Assembly (NCBI RefSeq): GCF_000189635.1
Contig: NW_002476045.1
Coordinates: 3,067 to 67,066 of the forward strand
Origin: Tetrahymena thermophila SB210
Taxonomy: Eukaryota; Ciliophora; Oligohymenophorea; Hymenostomatida; Tetrahymenidae
DNA: 64,000 nt
Direction of reading: 5' to 3'
Below the pieces are notes generated by a model. The model saw only the letters and a list, made by a program, of their open reading frames with translations. It had not been told where the DNA came from and ran no database searches. Shown here piece after piece: positions 1-13,400 of this stretch; positions within the stretch are counted from its first letter, which is position 1, and every line of letters begins with the position of its first letter. Made by a program: the position numbers and the translations under genes.

Positions 1-2707
1 ATTAAATTAAATAATTAAAATTAAAATAAATTTATTGAGAATGATATAAAAATAATTTTAATATTATTTTAATAAAATAAAAAAAATTAATTCCTTATAA
101 AATATATTAAATTTTACCTGAGCTGAAGATTTAAATTTGTGATTTTCTGACATTTTTGCAAAGCTGATAGAATTAACATAATTCCCTCTTGCTTTATGTT
201 ATTGTAACTAATAAATATTAATTAACAAATTAATTAATTAAAATTAAAGTTTATTAAAATAATAATTAAAAAATGAGAAAATATAAAAAATAAATTACCA
301 AACAGATAGAGTTAAATGAGTAGTATTCTGATATTTTTTTAAAGATTCTGAAATTTATCTGATTCCTTCTAACTGAAGATTATTTGTTCTAATAAATAAT
401 AAATAAAGAAATAAATAAATATGTTTCAGCTTAAAATGCAATAATAATAAAATTGATATTTACTTATGAAATAAAGCTAAAGTAAATAATTAAAATACAC
501 AAAAATATTATTAATTAATTAATTAATAAATTACCCAAGATATAGCTTTAATTCATTAATATTCTAACAAGATTCTAAAGACTATACAATTGCGATAGCT
601 CCTGGATCTTGGATATTATTTCTCCTAATTACATAAAAATAATAATGAAAAATTGAATTAATTAATTACTTACACTATTTCTCAATAATTTATTTTATAA
701 AAAATTTTTAATGAAAAATTTGGATATTTTTAAAATAAAAACGTGTAAAAGTGAAAAAATGGTGGACTTTATTTCTGACGTCGTATTCCCAATATCATTT
801 ATATGGTGTAAACAAATATTTCAAGTTAGAGAAATTATATTACTATAAAATATTTTTTAAAATGAAAAATATAAATTAATTATATCCTTAATTCAAATTT
901 TTAACTTAATTCAAATTTTTTTAAGAAAATGAGAGCTTGTTTAGCAAAATTATTTTAAATTATCAAATAATTTAATCTTTTATAAGCTATCAAAATAAAT
1001 TTTATCAATTTTGAAAAAATAAAATAAATTAAAGATTATAAATAAATTACAAAATAGTATTAATTCCTACATTAAACTTTAAAAATTAATTACTAAAAAT
1101 CTAGAAGTAAATAAGTGATTTTCTAATTATTTTTTAGAGAGAGTGCAATTAGATTTGCTCCTTGATACCCAATATTATTATTACTAGGATAAAAGAACAA
1201 ATTAATTTATTAATTTAATTTTTTTTTAAATTATAAATATTTTATAAAAAATAATAATATTAAATAAATCAATTACTAAAGGTATAATTATAAAGATCTA
1301 AGATTTTAAGATTTTAGTAATAATTAAGCTAGATATTTTGCTGCTTCTTCATTTAAATTATTTGACCTAACAAATAAATAAATTAAATTAATTTAAATAT
1401 AGAAAAATGTAAAATATAAAAATTAAATAAATGATATTAAATATAAAAATAATTACCAAAGAGAGAGAGTTAACTGAATAAGATTCTAATAGTTTTATAA
1501 TGATTATGTAATATATTTAACTGCTTCTGAATTCAAACTATTATTGCTAATTAATAATAAAATAAAATAATTTAAATTTCGAATAATAATACAAAAAAAA
1601 TGAAAATAAATTAACAAATATTAAATATAAATATAAAAAATAGATAAAATTAAAGAAAATTAAAAAATAAAAAGATTAATTAATTATAGCTAAATGCCAT
1701 TCAAAAATTTAGTGAATTGAGATCACTATTTTTTTGAATGGCTGATGTATTTGAATATTAATTTTTTTAAAATAAATAATTTTATAAAATATTATTTACC
1801 AAGTTTTAAAAAATACTTGTCACATATTGATGTATGTATTTATTAATTTATATATTCTTAATAAATTAAAAGTAAGTAAAATAAAATTAATTAATTAAAT
1901 ACTCTAAATTTAAATCTACATTTAAATTTTTTTAAATTAGAAAACATATTTTATAAACAATAATGTTAATATTAAAAAAATCAATTACTTAAGGCCTAAA
2001 TCTAATTTTGTAAGACTTTAAGATTTTTCTAAGAATTATGCAAGATATTTTGCCGATTATTCGTTTAAATTATTTGAGCTAAGAAATAAATATATTAATT
2101 AAATTAAATTTAAAAAAGAAAAATGTAAAATATAAAAAGTAAAAAAAATTATATTTAGTATTCAAAAAATAATTACTTAAGATAAAGAGTTAACTGAGTG
2201 AGATTCTAACAGTTTTATAATGATTATGCAATCAATTAAACTGCTTCTAAATTTAAACCATTATTGCTAATTAATAATAAAATAAAATAATTTAAATTTC
2301 GAATAATAATACAAAAAAAATGAAAATAAATTAACAAATATTAAATATAAATTTAAAAAATAGATAAAATGTAAGAAAATTAAAAAATAAAAAGATTAAT
2401 TAATTACCTAAGATATAGCTTTAAACTACTCATTTGATGGCATTTTTATAAAGATGTAGAAATATATTTAACACCTTCTAATTTAAAATTATTCTCACTA
2501 ATTAATAATAAAATAAAGTTAAAAAAGATTTAATAAAAAATAATAATAAATATTTTAAAAATAATTTAAAAGTAAATTAGTAAAATTAATTAAATACTCT
2601 AAATCCAAGTATAGACTTGAGATATTCTAACACTTATCTAAAGCACCAGCTATTTATTTAAGTTATTCATCTTGAATATTTTTGTTCCTGATTAGTAAAT
2701 AAATAAA

Positions 2708-2763
<56 letters not shown>

Positions 2764-4153
2764 AGTTAGGTTTAATTTATAACCAAATAATAAATTTTGA
2801 AATAAATAATATGATGATAAATTAAATATCTAAAAAAATTTTATATTCATTTACCTATAAGAATTGAAAGATTTTGAATAAATAAACAATAAATTGTAAA
2901 ATAAAAATGAAAAAGGATTATTTATTTTATTAAGCTAAATTAAATTTTAATTTATCTTAAAATACTATTTAACTCCAAATATTATAAATATTTGGTTTCT
3001 TGGTATGTTTATTTCAAAAAATAAAACTTTTTTTAAAAGAAGACTCACTTAACCTTTTGCATACAGTATAGTTTACTAAATTAAACATATAAATTGAAAC
3101 TATACTAAAAAACTAAAAAAGAAAATAAATTAATTTTCATTTGATATTTTATCTTAGTTTTTAAAAAACAAAAAATAATATTTTTATAAAATTTAGTTTC
3201 TCATAAATGAATTTGAGATAAAATATTATTAAATTTAATTACCTAAAATCCATTACTATATTTTAGAAATTTTAAACTGTGTCAAGATCTTAGAGTGAAT
3301 CTATTTCAATTATTTCGTCTTAAGCTGGTAAATCATTTTATGCTACTTCAATATTATTATTTTCAACATTATCTTGCATCTCTAATTCTCCTTATTTAAT
3401 CTAATTCATTTAACTATTTCCTTAGTCCTATAAATTTTATGAAACCGGTAAAATATTCCTATTTTCTTAACCTATTGAAAAATCGTTAATTTAATTGATA
3501 AGTTGAATAATTTAATTCTTTGTTTAGTTTTGAGATACCAAATCGACTTTATAACTTTAAAATGTGTTAAGAGAATTATTCATTTCTTGAATATAAGCTT
3601 CTTGTTTTTAAAGGTTTTCTTTAACAATTTGAGAAAATGCTTAATTTTAATTGTGAAAATCTTGGCATTAATTGATTATAATATCTTTAAGTTTTTCTTT
3701 TTAAGAAATTCTATCGTATAAATCCAATGGATATTCAAAACTATCGCATCTCTTTTAGATATTCATTAATGAGTCTTTTTCCTTCTTGTCAATCAGTAAA
3801 TTAATTTCATGTTTTAAAAATTTGTAAAAATTTTGAACATCTTAGATGTATTAATTTAATAATTCATCTTTTTTAGGTATCTGCAGAAGTTATTCATAGA
3901 TCTTAGAGTCATCCAATATGGGCCATCCTTTCAAGAAGGTTGAGCCTTCAAGCACACACTTCAGAGGGAGAAATATAACAGATTTGCCTTATATACAATA
4001 TATGCACTTGAGCATTTGTTCACTTGAGTGGTTATCTACTTACAAAATATCTAACCTTTGACCATGAATATTGCATCTTTAGCTATAATTTTTTATGATA
4101 AATAATTCATTTAAATTATTATCAAAAGTGTTGCTATTTTAAATTTGATCCAT
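1..4153 (-). CDS. Finger/coiled-coil/leucine-rich-repeat protein, 3' end beyond window
   Basis: The start ATG is at 4151-4153. Exon 1 (3243-4153, 303 codons plus 2 nt) has a Cys/His finger (C27-x2-H30, C50-x2-C53), a WPILDD motif near residue 77 and a Gln-rich coiled coil to about residue 250. Ten further exons follow at 2598-2687, 2408-2497, 2177-2266, 1989-2078, 1457-1546, 1277-1366, 1094-1183, 535-624, 299-388 and 118-207. Each is exactly 90 nt, begins and ends in phase 2, and encodes one LRR of the form N-N-x-x-x-x-E-G-x-x-x-I-x-x-x-L-x-x-C-x-x-L-x-x-L-x-L-x-L. A good donor follows at 117, so the gene continues past the left edge. The N-terminal module matches that of the four-gene family at 35967-48606. 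LRR arrays generally bind proteins; the partner is unknown. Introns at 625-1093 and 1547-1988 are longer than the rest and may hide decayed repeats. Confidence 0.8.
1696..1742. repeat. Short hairpin element, copy 1
   Basis: A 47-bp imperfect palindrome with arms GCCATTCAAAAA and TTTTTTGAATGGC and an inner AGTGA/TCACT stem. About 80 bp around it is nearly identical, in reverse orientation, to 31742-31822. It lies in an LRR-gene intron. It could be a small MITE or a structured noncoding element. Confidence 0.6.
2708..2762. repeat. (AAGT)n microsatellite
   Basis: About 14 uninterrupted AAGT units within the first intron of the LRR gene that starts at 4153. Confidence 0.95.
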
Positions 4154-5509
4154 TTTATTTTATTCTTAATAATTGCTTTATTTTTTTTTTTCTTCAAAAA
4201 GATATTTTTTAATTCATTAATTAATTATAAAAAGATGAAAAAATAAAAATGTTTTATTTTGTTTAAATTAAATTTTGAAAAATAAAAAATAAACAGAATT
4301 TGATTTAATTAAAATAGATAGATAAGTGAAATAAGAAAAAAATGAAAATGTTAATAAAACTAATAAATTATTAATCTATAAAATATGAAGAATCTATATA
4401 AAGCTGCGTTAGTAGATTTAAAATAGAAAATATTTTTTATTAGAGAAAAGTAAATATTTTTTTTAAAAAGTACTCAAGAAGAAATAAATTAATGATATTA
4501 TTTGATTTTTATATATAATCTTCACTTATTAGTAAAATTATAATTAACTATTTTTCTTTTTAAATTTTATATTATTAATTTATTCAAAAAGCTTAATTTA
4601 TTATTTCTTTTATAAAAAGTATAGAAGATTGTACATTAGAATAAATATTAAATAAAAAGATAATTATCATAGTGATTTTCAAAATACAGAATTTTTGTTG
4701 AATACATATTATAAATATGGTTGGAGATAGATTGCATAAATAATTTTTAGGAATCAATTAAATGAGTATAAATAAAAAATTCCAAAAACTAAGACATATT
4801 ACATATTGAAAATTTAAAGATTAATAATTAATGAAAAAAATTAATTAAAAGTATCAAATAAAAAGTTTAGGAGCTATTTTAAGTATATTCAAAAAAAAAA
4901 CTAAATCCACTCATGATATATATTGAATATTAAAGATACATATAACTAAAATATATTATTTTTTAAATTAAAAGATAATAAAATGAAATTTTGCCCTCGT
5001 TAACTATTATAAATTTTTAATAAATTATTCTATTCTCTAATTAATATTATTTTGGATAAGGTAAAAGTATTTTATTTTTTATAAATAATTGATATTAAAC
5101 AAATATATTTATAATAAATCAAATATGTTTTTCTTCTTTTTCTTCTTTTTCAATTTTTTCTTTTTACTTTTATAGCTTTTATCATAGTTTTTTATTATTT
5201 TTATTGATTTATTTATTTTTTTAGTTTTATTTAAACTATAAGCATATTTATTTTTATAACATAAAAAGCATATGTGAGTAAACAAAATATTTAGATTAGC
5301 ATTTTAAATATTTTTATAAATTTAAAAGTAAATTTAATATATTTATTTATTTAATCAGTCGATTTCTAACTATAATTGAACAAGTCTTTTAATCTTAAGT
5401 GCTTTTATTTTGTGATACATTATTTCACTCTCTGATTAGTAATTTCTATTTTATAAATTGAATAAATTGAGGAAAACAAATACAAAGAAAGTTAGAGTAA
5501 TTTAGCTTT
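4154..5509. other. AT-rich spacer between two LRR genes
   Basis: No coding structure seen. The part from about 5010 to 5290 (T-rich tracts with TTTTCTTCTTTTT-like runs) is closely repeated at about 9750-9990, marking one end of the tandem duplication that produced the next two LRR genes. Confidence 0.6.
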
Positions 5510-8500
5510 TCATTAAAGTTATTTAAATTAAATCTCTTTTTTAATATCCAGATTTCTAAATAGATTTAAATATTAAAATAAAGTAAACATGCTATTTTAT
5601 TACGTTGGAATTATATTCAGTACTTTTATATTGTTACAGTCTAGTATTTCCTTCGATTTTAGTAATTTTTCTCCATCACTTATTTTATTAAGTAAAATTA
5701 ATATAATAAATATTATAAAACTTTACCTTAAACCACATTGTAGCAGTATTAAATTTTTCATGCTGTAAATACATTAATCTATTTATGAATATCCTTAGCT
5801 AGTCAAATTATTACCACTATTATTTAATATAAATATTCATATGATTAAATAAATTAATCTAATTTATTAAATGAAAATTTTTATCAATGTTATTTAATTA
5901 TTAAAATCTATTTTGATAACCGAAATTTAAACTTTTAGATTTAGATTAATTCTATTTGTCTAAGTAAAAAAAGTAAAAAGAGGGTTTTGTAATATTTTAT
6001 TTTTTAAAATTATTTATATCAAATATTTGAAAGCTTCTAATGAGATAATTTCACATATAACCATCATAATAATATGCCCTCCTCAAATCAACCAAAAATT
6101 TATTTTTGACAAGAAAACATTTAATATTATTTACTATAAAGTAAGAGAAAGGGTTTTAATTGAAGAACAGTTACTTAAACCTTTTACAATACCATAAATT
6201 CCCATATCTTCTATTTTGTTTTGGCTTTGTTAAATTAAAAAATATATTTTATATAAAAAAGAAAAACTTTTTTATTTTACTTTAATCCAAGCGTTAGATC
6301 TGTAATATTATTGTACTTGCTTAAAGTTATACCTATAGCACAAGTTCCTTCTACGCCAATATTATTTTTTCTTTATACAAATAATTAAAATAATATTTTA
6401 ACCAATTTTAATGAATATTTTTTTTACTATAAGTTCAACAACAAAAATTCAATTTGAGTACAGTTGCTCAAACCTGTAGCTAAGCCAGATGCTCCTATGT
6501 GACTAATTTCATTTTTACTTAAAAAAAAAAATTAATTAATTAATCTTATTATTTTTAAATTTTAATATTAAAATAAAGCAGACTTAATATTTTGCAATAA
6601 ATCACTAAATAAAAAAATATATTTATACTAAAGAAACAGATTTTACTTTAACCATAATTCTAGCTTCTTTAGATTTTTGCAATTGCTTAAAGCTACGCCA
6701 ATAGCATTTGCTCCTTGGTCTTTGATTTTATTTGAACTTTTATTACAAGTAATTGAATACAATTAATTTTTTTAGTCATTTGAGTTCTTAATATTAGATT
6801 AATATTTATTAAGGCATTTAAAATGTAAAAAATATGATTATTCATTTAAATTTACTTTAAACTTAATGACAATTCTTTAAGTTAAGAACATTTGCTTAAA
6901 CCTGATGCAAAATTTGAAGCTCCTCTATAACCTAATCTATTATAACTATAGAAAAAAGCAAAATTAAAATTTAACTATAAATTAATTAGACGTTTTGAAA
7001 AAAAATTTAAATAGTTTGGAGTAAAATAAATTTAAATGATTTAATTTAAATTTTTTTTGCTATTATAAAAAGCTACCATAAATATAGAACTAAATTTGTG
7101 AGATTACTGAGGGTACTTATTGCTACTCCGATTTCATTTGCTCCTTTTTAATCAATTTTATTCTATCTTTTATAAAAAATATTTAAATAAATTTTATCAG
7201 TTTTTATATTTAGATGATTATCAAATATTATTATAATTAAATATAAACTTTTTAATTTTTAATTTGAAATCTTTATTTACCTTAATCTAAGACTTAAAAT
7301 TGTAATCAATTTGCAATTGCTCAAACCAATAACAATGCTTGATATTCCATTATCACGAATTCCATTATTACTGTCAAAATAAAGTTTATAAAAAATTTAT
7401 TAATTTCCCTCTATAAGTCTAATCAAAGATTAATTACTCTAAAACTATTTCAATATTAGTAATATTTTAAAGGCATCTTATTTTTTCACCAAATTAGCAA
7501 GCCCCTTCATCTTTGATTTCATTATCTCTTTTTGTAAAGTAATTTTAGATTTGTTATTTAGTTACAATTATTTCTTAATTAATTTCATTTTATTTTTTAA
7601 TAATAGTTAAATTTACAATAAATCTAGTTTTAAAGATGTTAACTGAGTGCACTTGCTTATACCAGTAAATAAACTTGAAGCTCCTCTATCACCAATCTTA
7701 TTTGTGCTATTTTTTACATTAAAATAAGATTATTAAAAAATAATTTTAAACTTTTTTAATTATATATATCATGTATGAATCTAAAAAAAAAGACTAAATT
7801 CACTAACAAACGATAATAAAATGTAATTAATTTACTCCAAAAATAGATCTAAATTTTTAAGATGACTACATATGCTTAAAGCTTCCCCAATTTGATATGC
7901 TCCCTCTTCTGTGATTTGGTTTTATCTATAATTTAAAAAATATTTGATAAGCTATAATGAAATTTTTCTTTATTATTTGTAAACAAACAGAAAAACTCAG
8001 GCAAGTTGATAAAAAATTTTTGAAAAATTAATCTAGCTAAACAAGCATCCTTACTATGCTAAAAATTTTTAAATTAAAAAAATTTTTTTCGTACCCCTCC
8101 TTAAGACTTTAATTATTAATCAGTTTTCATTTATTTTAAAATAATTTTTATTAATTATTTTATAATGTTTTGTTACTTTTATTTTTAAATAAATAATAAA
8201 TAATTAATTTTACTATAATTCAATGACTAAATCAGTTAATTAAACACTTAAATGACTTAAAGCTTTACTTAAAGCTAAAATTCCATCATCTTCGATGTAA
8301 TTATTTCTAATTGAATTAATTAATTAAACGTTTTTAATTTAAATTAATATTACAATTTAATTCAACTTAAAAAAAATAAATTGATAATATCATTAAATTT
8401 TTAAAAATTCAAATAGACTTTAATTAAATTAAATACCCAGCCTAGAGTTCTAGGTGCTAAATATTTTTGATAGTTTAAATAGCATTAGATAATTCAGTTA

Positions 8501-9304
8501 ATCCTTCAGAACCAATACAATTTTCCCTAAGGCATTAAAAACAATTAATTAATTTAAAAAACTGTTTGTCTACGTTATTTCAATTTTGAGCTTTGTTAAT
8601 TATTAGCACTTCTTTAAGAAAGACCCTAAAATAGATACTGTTTCTGGTAAAATTTCATTTTCGCTATTTAGTAATAACACAGTAAATTAATAAAAACATT
8701 AAAAAATAAAAGAAATTTAAAGTCACAATTTTTAATGTAATTTTAAATATAATAAATTAACTTTAAATGAAGCTAAAGATTATTTAAATTTTAATATTCA
8801 GGCAAACCTTCTGTTAATAATTTCATTTATTGAAATTAAATACCGTCAAATCTATTTTTATAGATTTTAGTATAAAAATTAACATATAAAACTTAATTTT
8901 TTTACTAAAGATTCAATATTAGTGTTTATAATTATAAGCACTCTGCTAAACAATTTTTAAGCTAAAGGATCACCGTATTATTTAAATATTAACAGTTTCT
9001 ATAGTTAAAAAAATCATTTTTATAATATTAATTCTAAAATATTTTATTGATTTATTTAAATAATATTTAAAATTGTTAAAAATTAATCTTTTTAATTTGA
9101 ATTGAATAAAAAAAATTTTAAATATCTCTCAAAATCAAGTATAACTAATATTTTTTACTCTAATTGTACGTTAAGATGACTGAAATTGCTTAAATCAGTA
9201 TTGAGAAGCTTTCAATATTAAAAAAATAATTTATCAAAGTAAAGTAGTTATAAATTGATAAATACGCTGTTTATATTAAAGAATGTGCTATTCTAATATT
9301 CCAT
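5510..9304 (-). CDS. Leucine-rich-repeat protein, tandem copy 1
   Basis: The predicted start is at 9302-9304. Exon 1 is 9266-9304, then a 57-bp intron, then exon 2 at 9159-9208. About sixteen LRR exons follow, for example 6647-6736 (90 nt, ASNxIKDQGANAIGxALSNC type). The last exon is 5510-5678 and ends at TGA 5510-5512. Exons are joined in phase 2, and the last exon's length (169 nt = 1 + 56 codons) agrees with that. The repeats read N-x-I-x-x-x-G-A-x-x-I-x-x-x-L-S-x-C-x-x-L-x-x-L-x-L-x-L, close to the ribonuclease-inhibitor/RanGAP type. It matches the neighbour at 10425-14157 exon for exon. Unlike the gene starting at 4153 it lacks a finger module. Without the short first intron, a TGA interrupts the frame; the same intron can be drawn in the sister gene, which supports it. 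Function unknown beyond likely protein binding. Confidence 0.72.
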
Positions 9305-10424
9305 TTTTTTTCCTATTCAAAGTATTTTATTTAAAGCTTCTTAATTTTAAGTTCTTAAATAAATACTTTTGATTTCCACACAATTAGTATCCTAAAAACT
9401 ACTAAATTTTAATATTTAGTTTAAATCATCAAATATTAAAGCAAAAATTTTCTATGTATTGTTAAGATTATATTAATACTGCCATTTAAAAGAAACTATC
9501 TTAATATAAATCATAAAAATAAAAAATAAAATACAAAATTTAGTTAAAGTTTTACTTAAATAGAATAAATAATATTATAGCTTTTTATATTCTGCTTAGT
9601 AATTAGTAATTAAAATAAATATTTATTAAAAATTAATAATTTTACTTATGCTTTTACATTCTTTATAAAATTGATAAGTAGGATAATTATTTTTAAATTT
9701 TAATTAGCGGTAAAAATCAAATAAATAATTATTGTGCCGATTTGGTTTAAAGTTTTTGAAATTATTCTATTCTCTAATTAATACTATTTAAGATAAATTA
9801 AAAGTATCTTATTTTTTATAAATAATTGATATTAAACAAGTAGATTTATAATAAATCAAATAATTTTTTTTCTTTTTCAATTTTTTCTTTTTACTTTTGT
9901 AGTTTTAATAATAGTTTTTTATTTTTTGAATTTATTCTTTTAGTTTTATTTAAATAATAAACCTATTAATTTTTATAACTTAAAAAAATATGTGAGTGGC
10001 ATATACACACATATATATTTATTTAAAAATATCAATAAAATAAATAAATTAGTTTTAAAATTTTTTCTCTTTGAAACTTAAGATAATTTTATCAAATATA
10101 CTGAGTTTCACATGTGTAAAAATTTGGTTTTAATTTATCATCTTAGTCCATTTTTTTTATTTTAAGTATTTTTTTAAATCTAAAATATTCAATAAAAATA
10201 AAATAATTGCTAACACACATGTTTGCATTCAATTTTTAAAATAAATTTTAAATAATTTTCTTGATTTTTTATTTTAATTATTTCTGAGTTAGAAAATATT
10301 TAGATTAGCATTTTTAAATATTTTATAAATTTAATAGTAAATTTAGTTTATTTATTTAATCAGTCGATTTCTAACTATAATTTAACAAGTCTTTTTATCT
10401 TAAGTGCTTTTATTTTGTGATACA
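9305..10424. other. Spacer between LRR tandem copies
   Basis: No gene seen. The 9750-9990 part repeats 5010-5290. About 10000-10290 has no counterpart in the other copy and accounts for most of the length difference between the two duplication units. Confidence 0.55.
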
Positions 10425-13400
10425 TCATTTCACTCTCTGATTAGCATTTTCTATTTTATAAATTGAATAAAATGAGGGGGGAAAAAATAGAGAAAGTTAG
10501 AGTAATTTAGCTTTAATTAAAGTTATTTAAATTAAATATCTAATATAAATATGCAGCTTTCTAAATAGATTTAAATTTTTAAATAAAGTAAAGATGTTAT
10601 TTTATTACGTTAGAATTATATTCAGTACTTTTATATTGTTACAGTTTAGTATTTCCTTCGATTTTAGTAATTTTTCTCCATCACTTATTTTATTAAGTAA
10701 TATTAACAGAGTAAATATTATAAAACTTTACCTTAAATCGCATTGTAGCAGTATTAAATTTTTCATGCTGTAAAGACATTAATCTATTTATGAATATCCT
10801 TAGCTAGTCAAATTATTACCGCTATTATTTAATATAAATATTTATATGATTAAATAAATTAATCTAATTTATTAAATGAAAATTTTTATCAATGTTATTT
10901 AATTATTAAAATCTATCTTGATAACCGAAATTTAAACTTTTAGATTTAGATTAACTCTATTTGTCTAATAAAAAAAGAAGTAAGAGGAGGGTTTTGTAAT
11001 ATTTTACTTTTTAAAATTAACTATACAAACTATTTGATTGTGGAATCTAAACCACTAAATTTTTTATTGACATATTTTTGCTATACCTCCTCCATAAAAA
11101 TTCATCTAAAATTCTAAAATTTATTTTTGTGATTATAAAATATAAAAAATTTTTTACAAAAAGCTAAAGTCTAATGTTTTAATTTGAGAGCAGTTACTTA
11201 AACCATTAGCAATACCAGAAATTCCTACATCATCTATCTTATTTTGGCTTTATTAAATAAAAAATTAAGATAGAATAACTAAGACTTGATTAATAAATTT
11301 ACTCGAAGAACATTTTAAGTTCTGTAATATTGGTTAATTTACTTAATGTTGTACCAATGGCACAAGCTCCTTCATTTATAATTTTATTTTTACTTTTTAA
11401 GAAAAATTTAAATAACATTTTACAATTTTTATGAAAATTTTTACAATAAGCTTATTAATAAAGATGTTATTTGTTAGCAGTTATTCAAACCTGCTGCGAT
11501 ACTATTTGTTCCTACATCACTGATTTCATTTTTTCTTTTAAAAATAAAATAATTAATTTATAATTTTTAAATTATTGTCAAAATAGCTTAAATATTTTTA
11601 AATAAGCAGATAAAGTAAAATTAATTATACAAAATGTAAATAGAATTTACTTCAGCCATAATTCTAGCTTATTTAGATTTTTGCAATTACTTAAAGCTTC
11701 ACCAACAGCATTTGCTCCTTGATCTTTGATTTTATTTGAGCTTTTTTGATTACAAATTATTTGTTAAAAAATACTTTTTTAAATTGAATCTTCAAAATAT
11801 TTATTGGAGATTTTTAGTGAGTTAAATAGTTTTAAAATTAAGTAAGTAATTTACGCTAAACTAAGTGATAATTCTTTAATCTAAGTGCATTTACTTAAAC
11901 CTGATGCAATATTTGAAGCTCCTCTTTCACCTAATCTATTTTCACTAAATAAATAATCATAGTAATAATTTTTTTATAATTATTAATTAAAAAAGAATTA
12001 AGTTGTTTGAGATCATAAATTTGAATACATAAATCTAATTTTTCTTTTTCATAAAAATTTACCACAAATATAGTAAAATATGTGTGAGATTGGAGAGGGT
12101 ACTTATTCCTACTCCAATAGCATTTGCTCCTTCTTAATCAATTTTATTCCTCCTTTTATGAAAAATATTTAAATAGGCATTACAAGTTTTAAATTATTCT
12201 TTAATTGATAAACATTTATTTTAAAAACAGATAAAGCTAAAACTTTTTTAATTCGAATTAAAAATATATTATATTTACTTTAATCTAAGACTTAAATTAG
12301 TAATTTATTTGCAGTTGCTCAAACCAATAGCAATACTTGATATCCCTTTATCACGAATTTTATTATTCCTGTTAATTCAAAAAAATTTTAATTTAATAAA
12401 AAAGTTCACCTATAAATCTCATATAAATAATTTAAAAATGATTAATAATAATTTGAATAAAATTTACTCTAAACTAATATGCACATTTGTTAAATATTAA
12501 AAACTACTTAACTTTTCACCTAATTAGCATGTTCCTTCATCTTCTATTTCGCTTTGCCTTTTGTGAAAAATTATTTTAATTTTAAAGTATTGAAAATTTT
12601 TTACTGAAATCACTTAATGATTGATTAAATTAATTTTTTATAAAATCAATTAAATTTACGATAAATCCAATTTTAAAAATGTTAATTGAGTGCATTTACT
12701 TATGCCTGTCGCTATACTTGAAGCTCCTCTATCGCCTATGCTATTTGAGCTTTTATTTAAATTAAATAATACTAACAACAATAATAAAATGATCTAATTA
12801 AATTACTCTAAATATAGTTCTAATGTTTTAAGATCTTTACATACACTTAAAGCTTCACTAATTTTATATGCTCCTACTTCAGTGATTTTGTTTTCACTTT
12901 AATTAAAATTTTTATATAATAATAATTTATAAATTTAGGTTTTCTTTTAATTATTTTATAAACTGTATCCTCAAAAATAAAAAGTCTATTTGTATAAATT
13001 TTTTCAAAAATTAAACCTGATTAAATTAAGACAAAAACTATTAAAAAAAAATAAAGAGCTAATAATTTATTAGGTTTTAAGGTATTTATTACTTTAAATT
13101 TATTGAAAAATAATTTTTTAATTAATAATTATTATTTAGTTTTACTTTAATTCAATGATTAAATCAGTTAATTAAGCACTTAAGTAAGTTAAAGCTTTAC
13201 TTAAAGCCAAAGCTCCGTCATCTTCAATGTAATTATTTCTAATAAAATCATATTAATATTATTTACTTTTAATAATTTAAGAATATTTTAAATAAATTAA
13301 ATACCCAATCTAGAATTCTAGATGTTAAATACTTTAGGTTGTTTAAATACCATTTGCTAATTCAGACAGACCATCAGAACCAATATAGTTTTCCCTACGA

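Noticed and set aside
2690-2770. Possible CRISPR or telomere-like array
   Set aside because: It is a simple (AAGT)n microsatellite; no spacers and no ciliate telomere repeat (GGGGTT) occur.
3503-3721. 72-residue plus-strand open frame
   Set aside because: Antisense to exon 1 of the finger/LRR gene, whose minus-strand reading has domain structure.
12309-12500. 63-residue plus-strand open frame
   Set aside because: Antisense shadow of LRR exons of the gene at 10425-14157.
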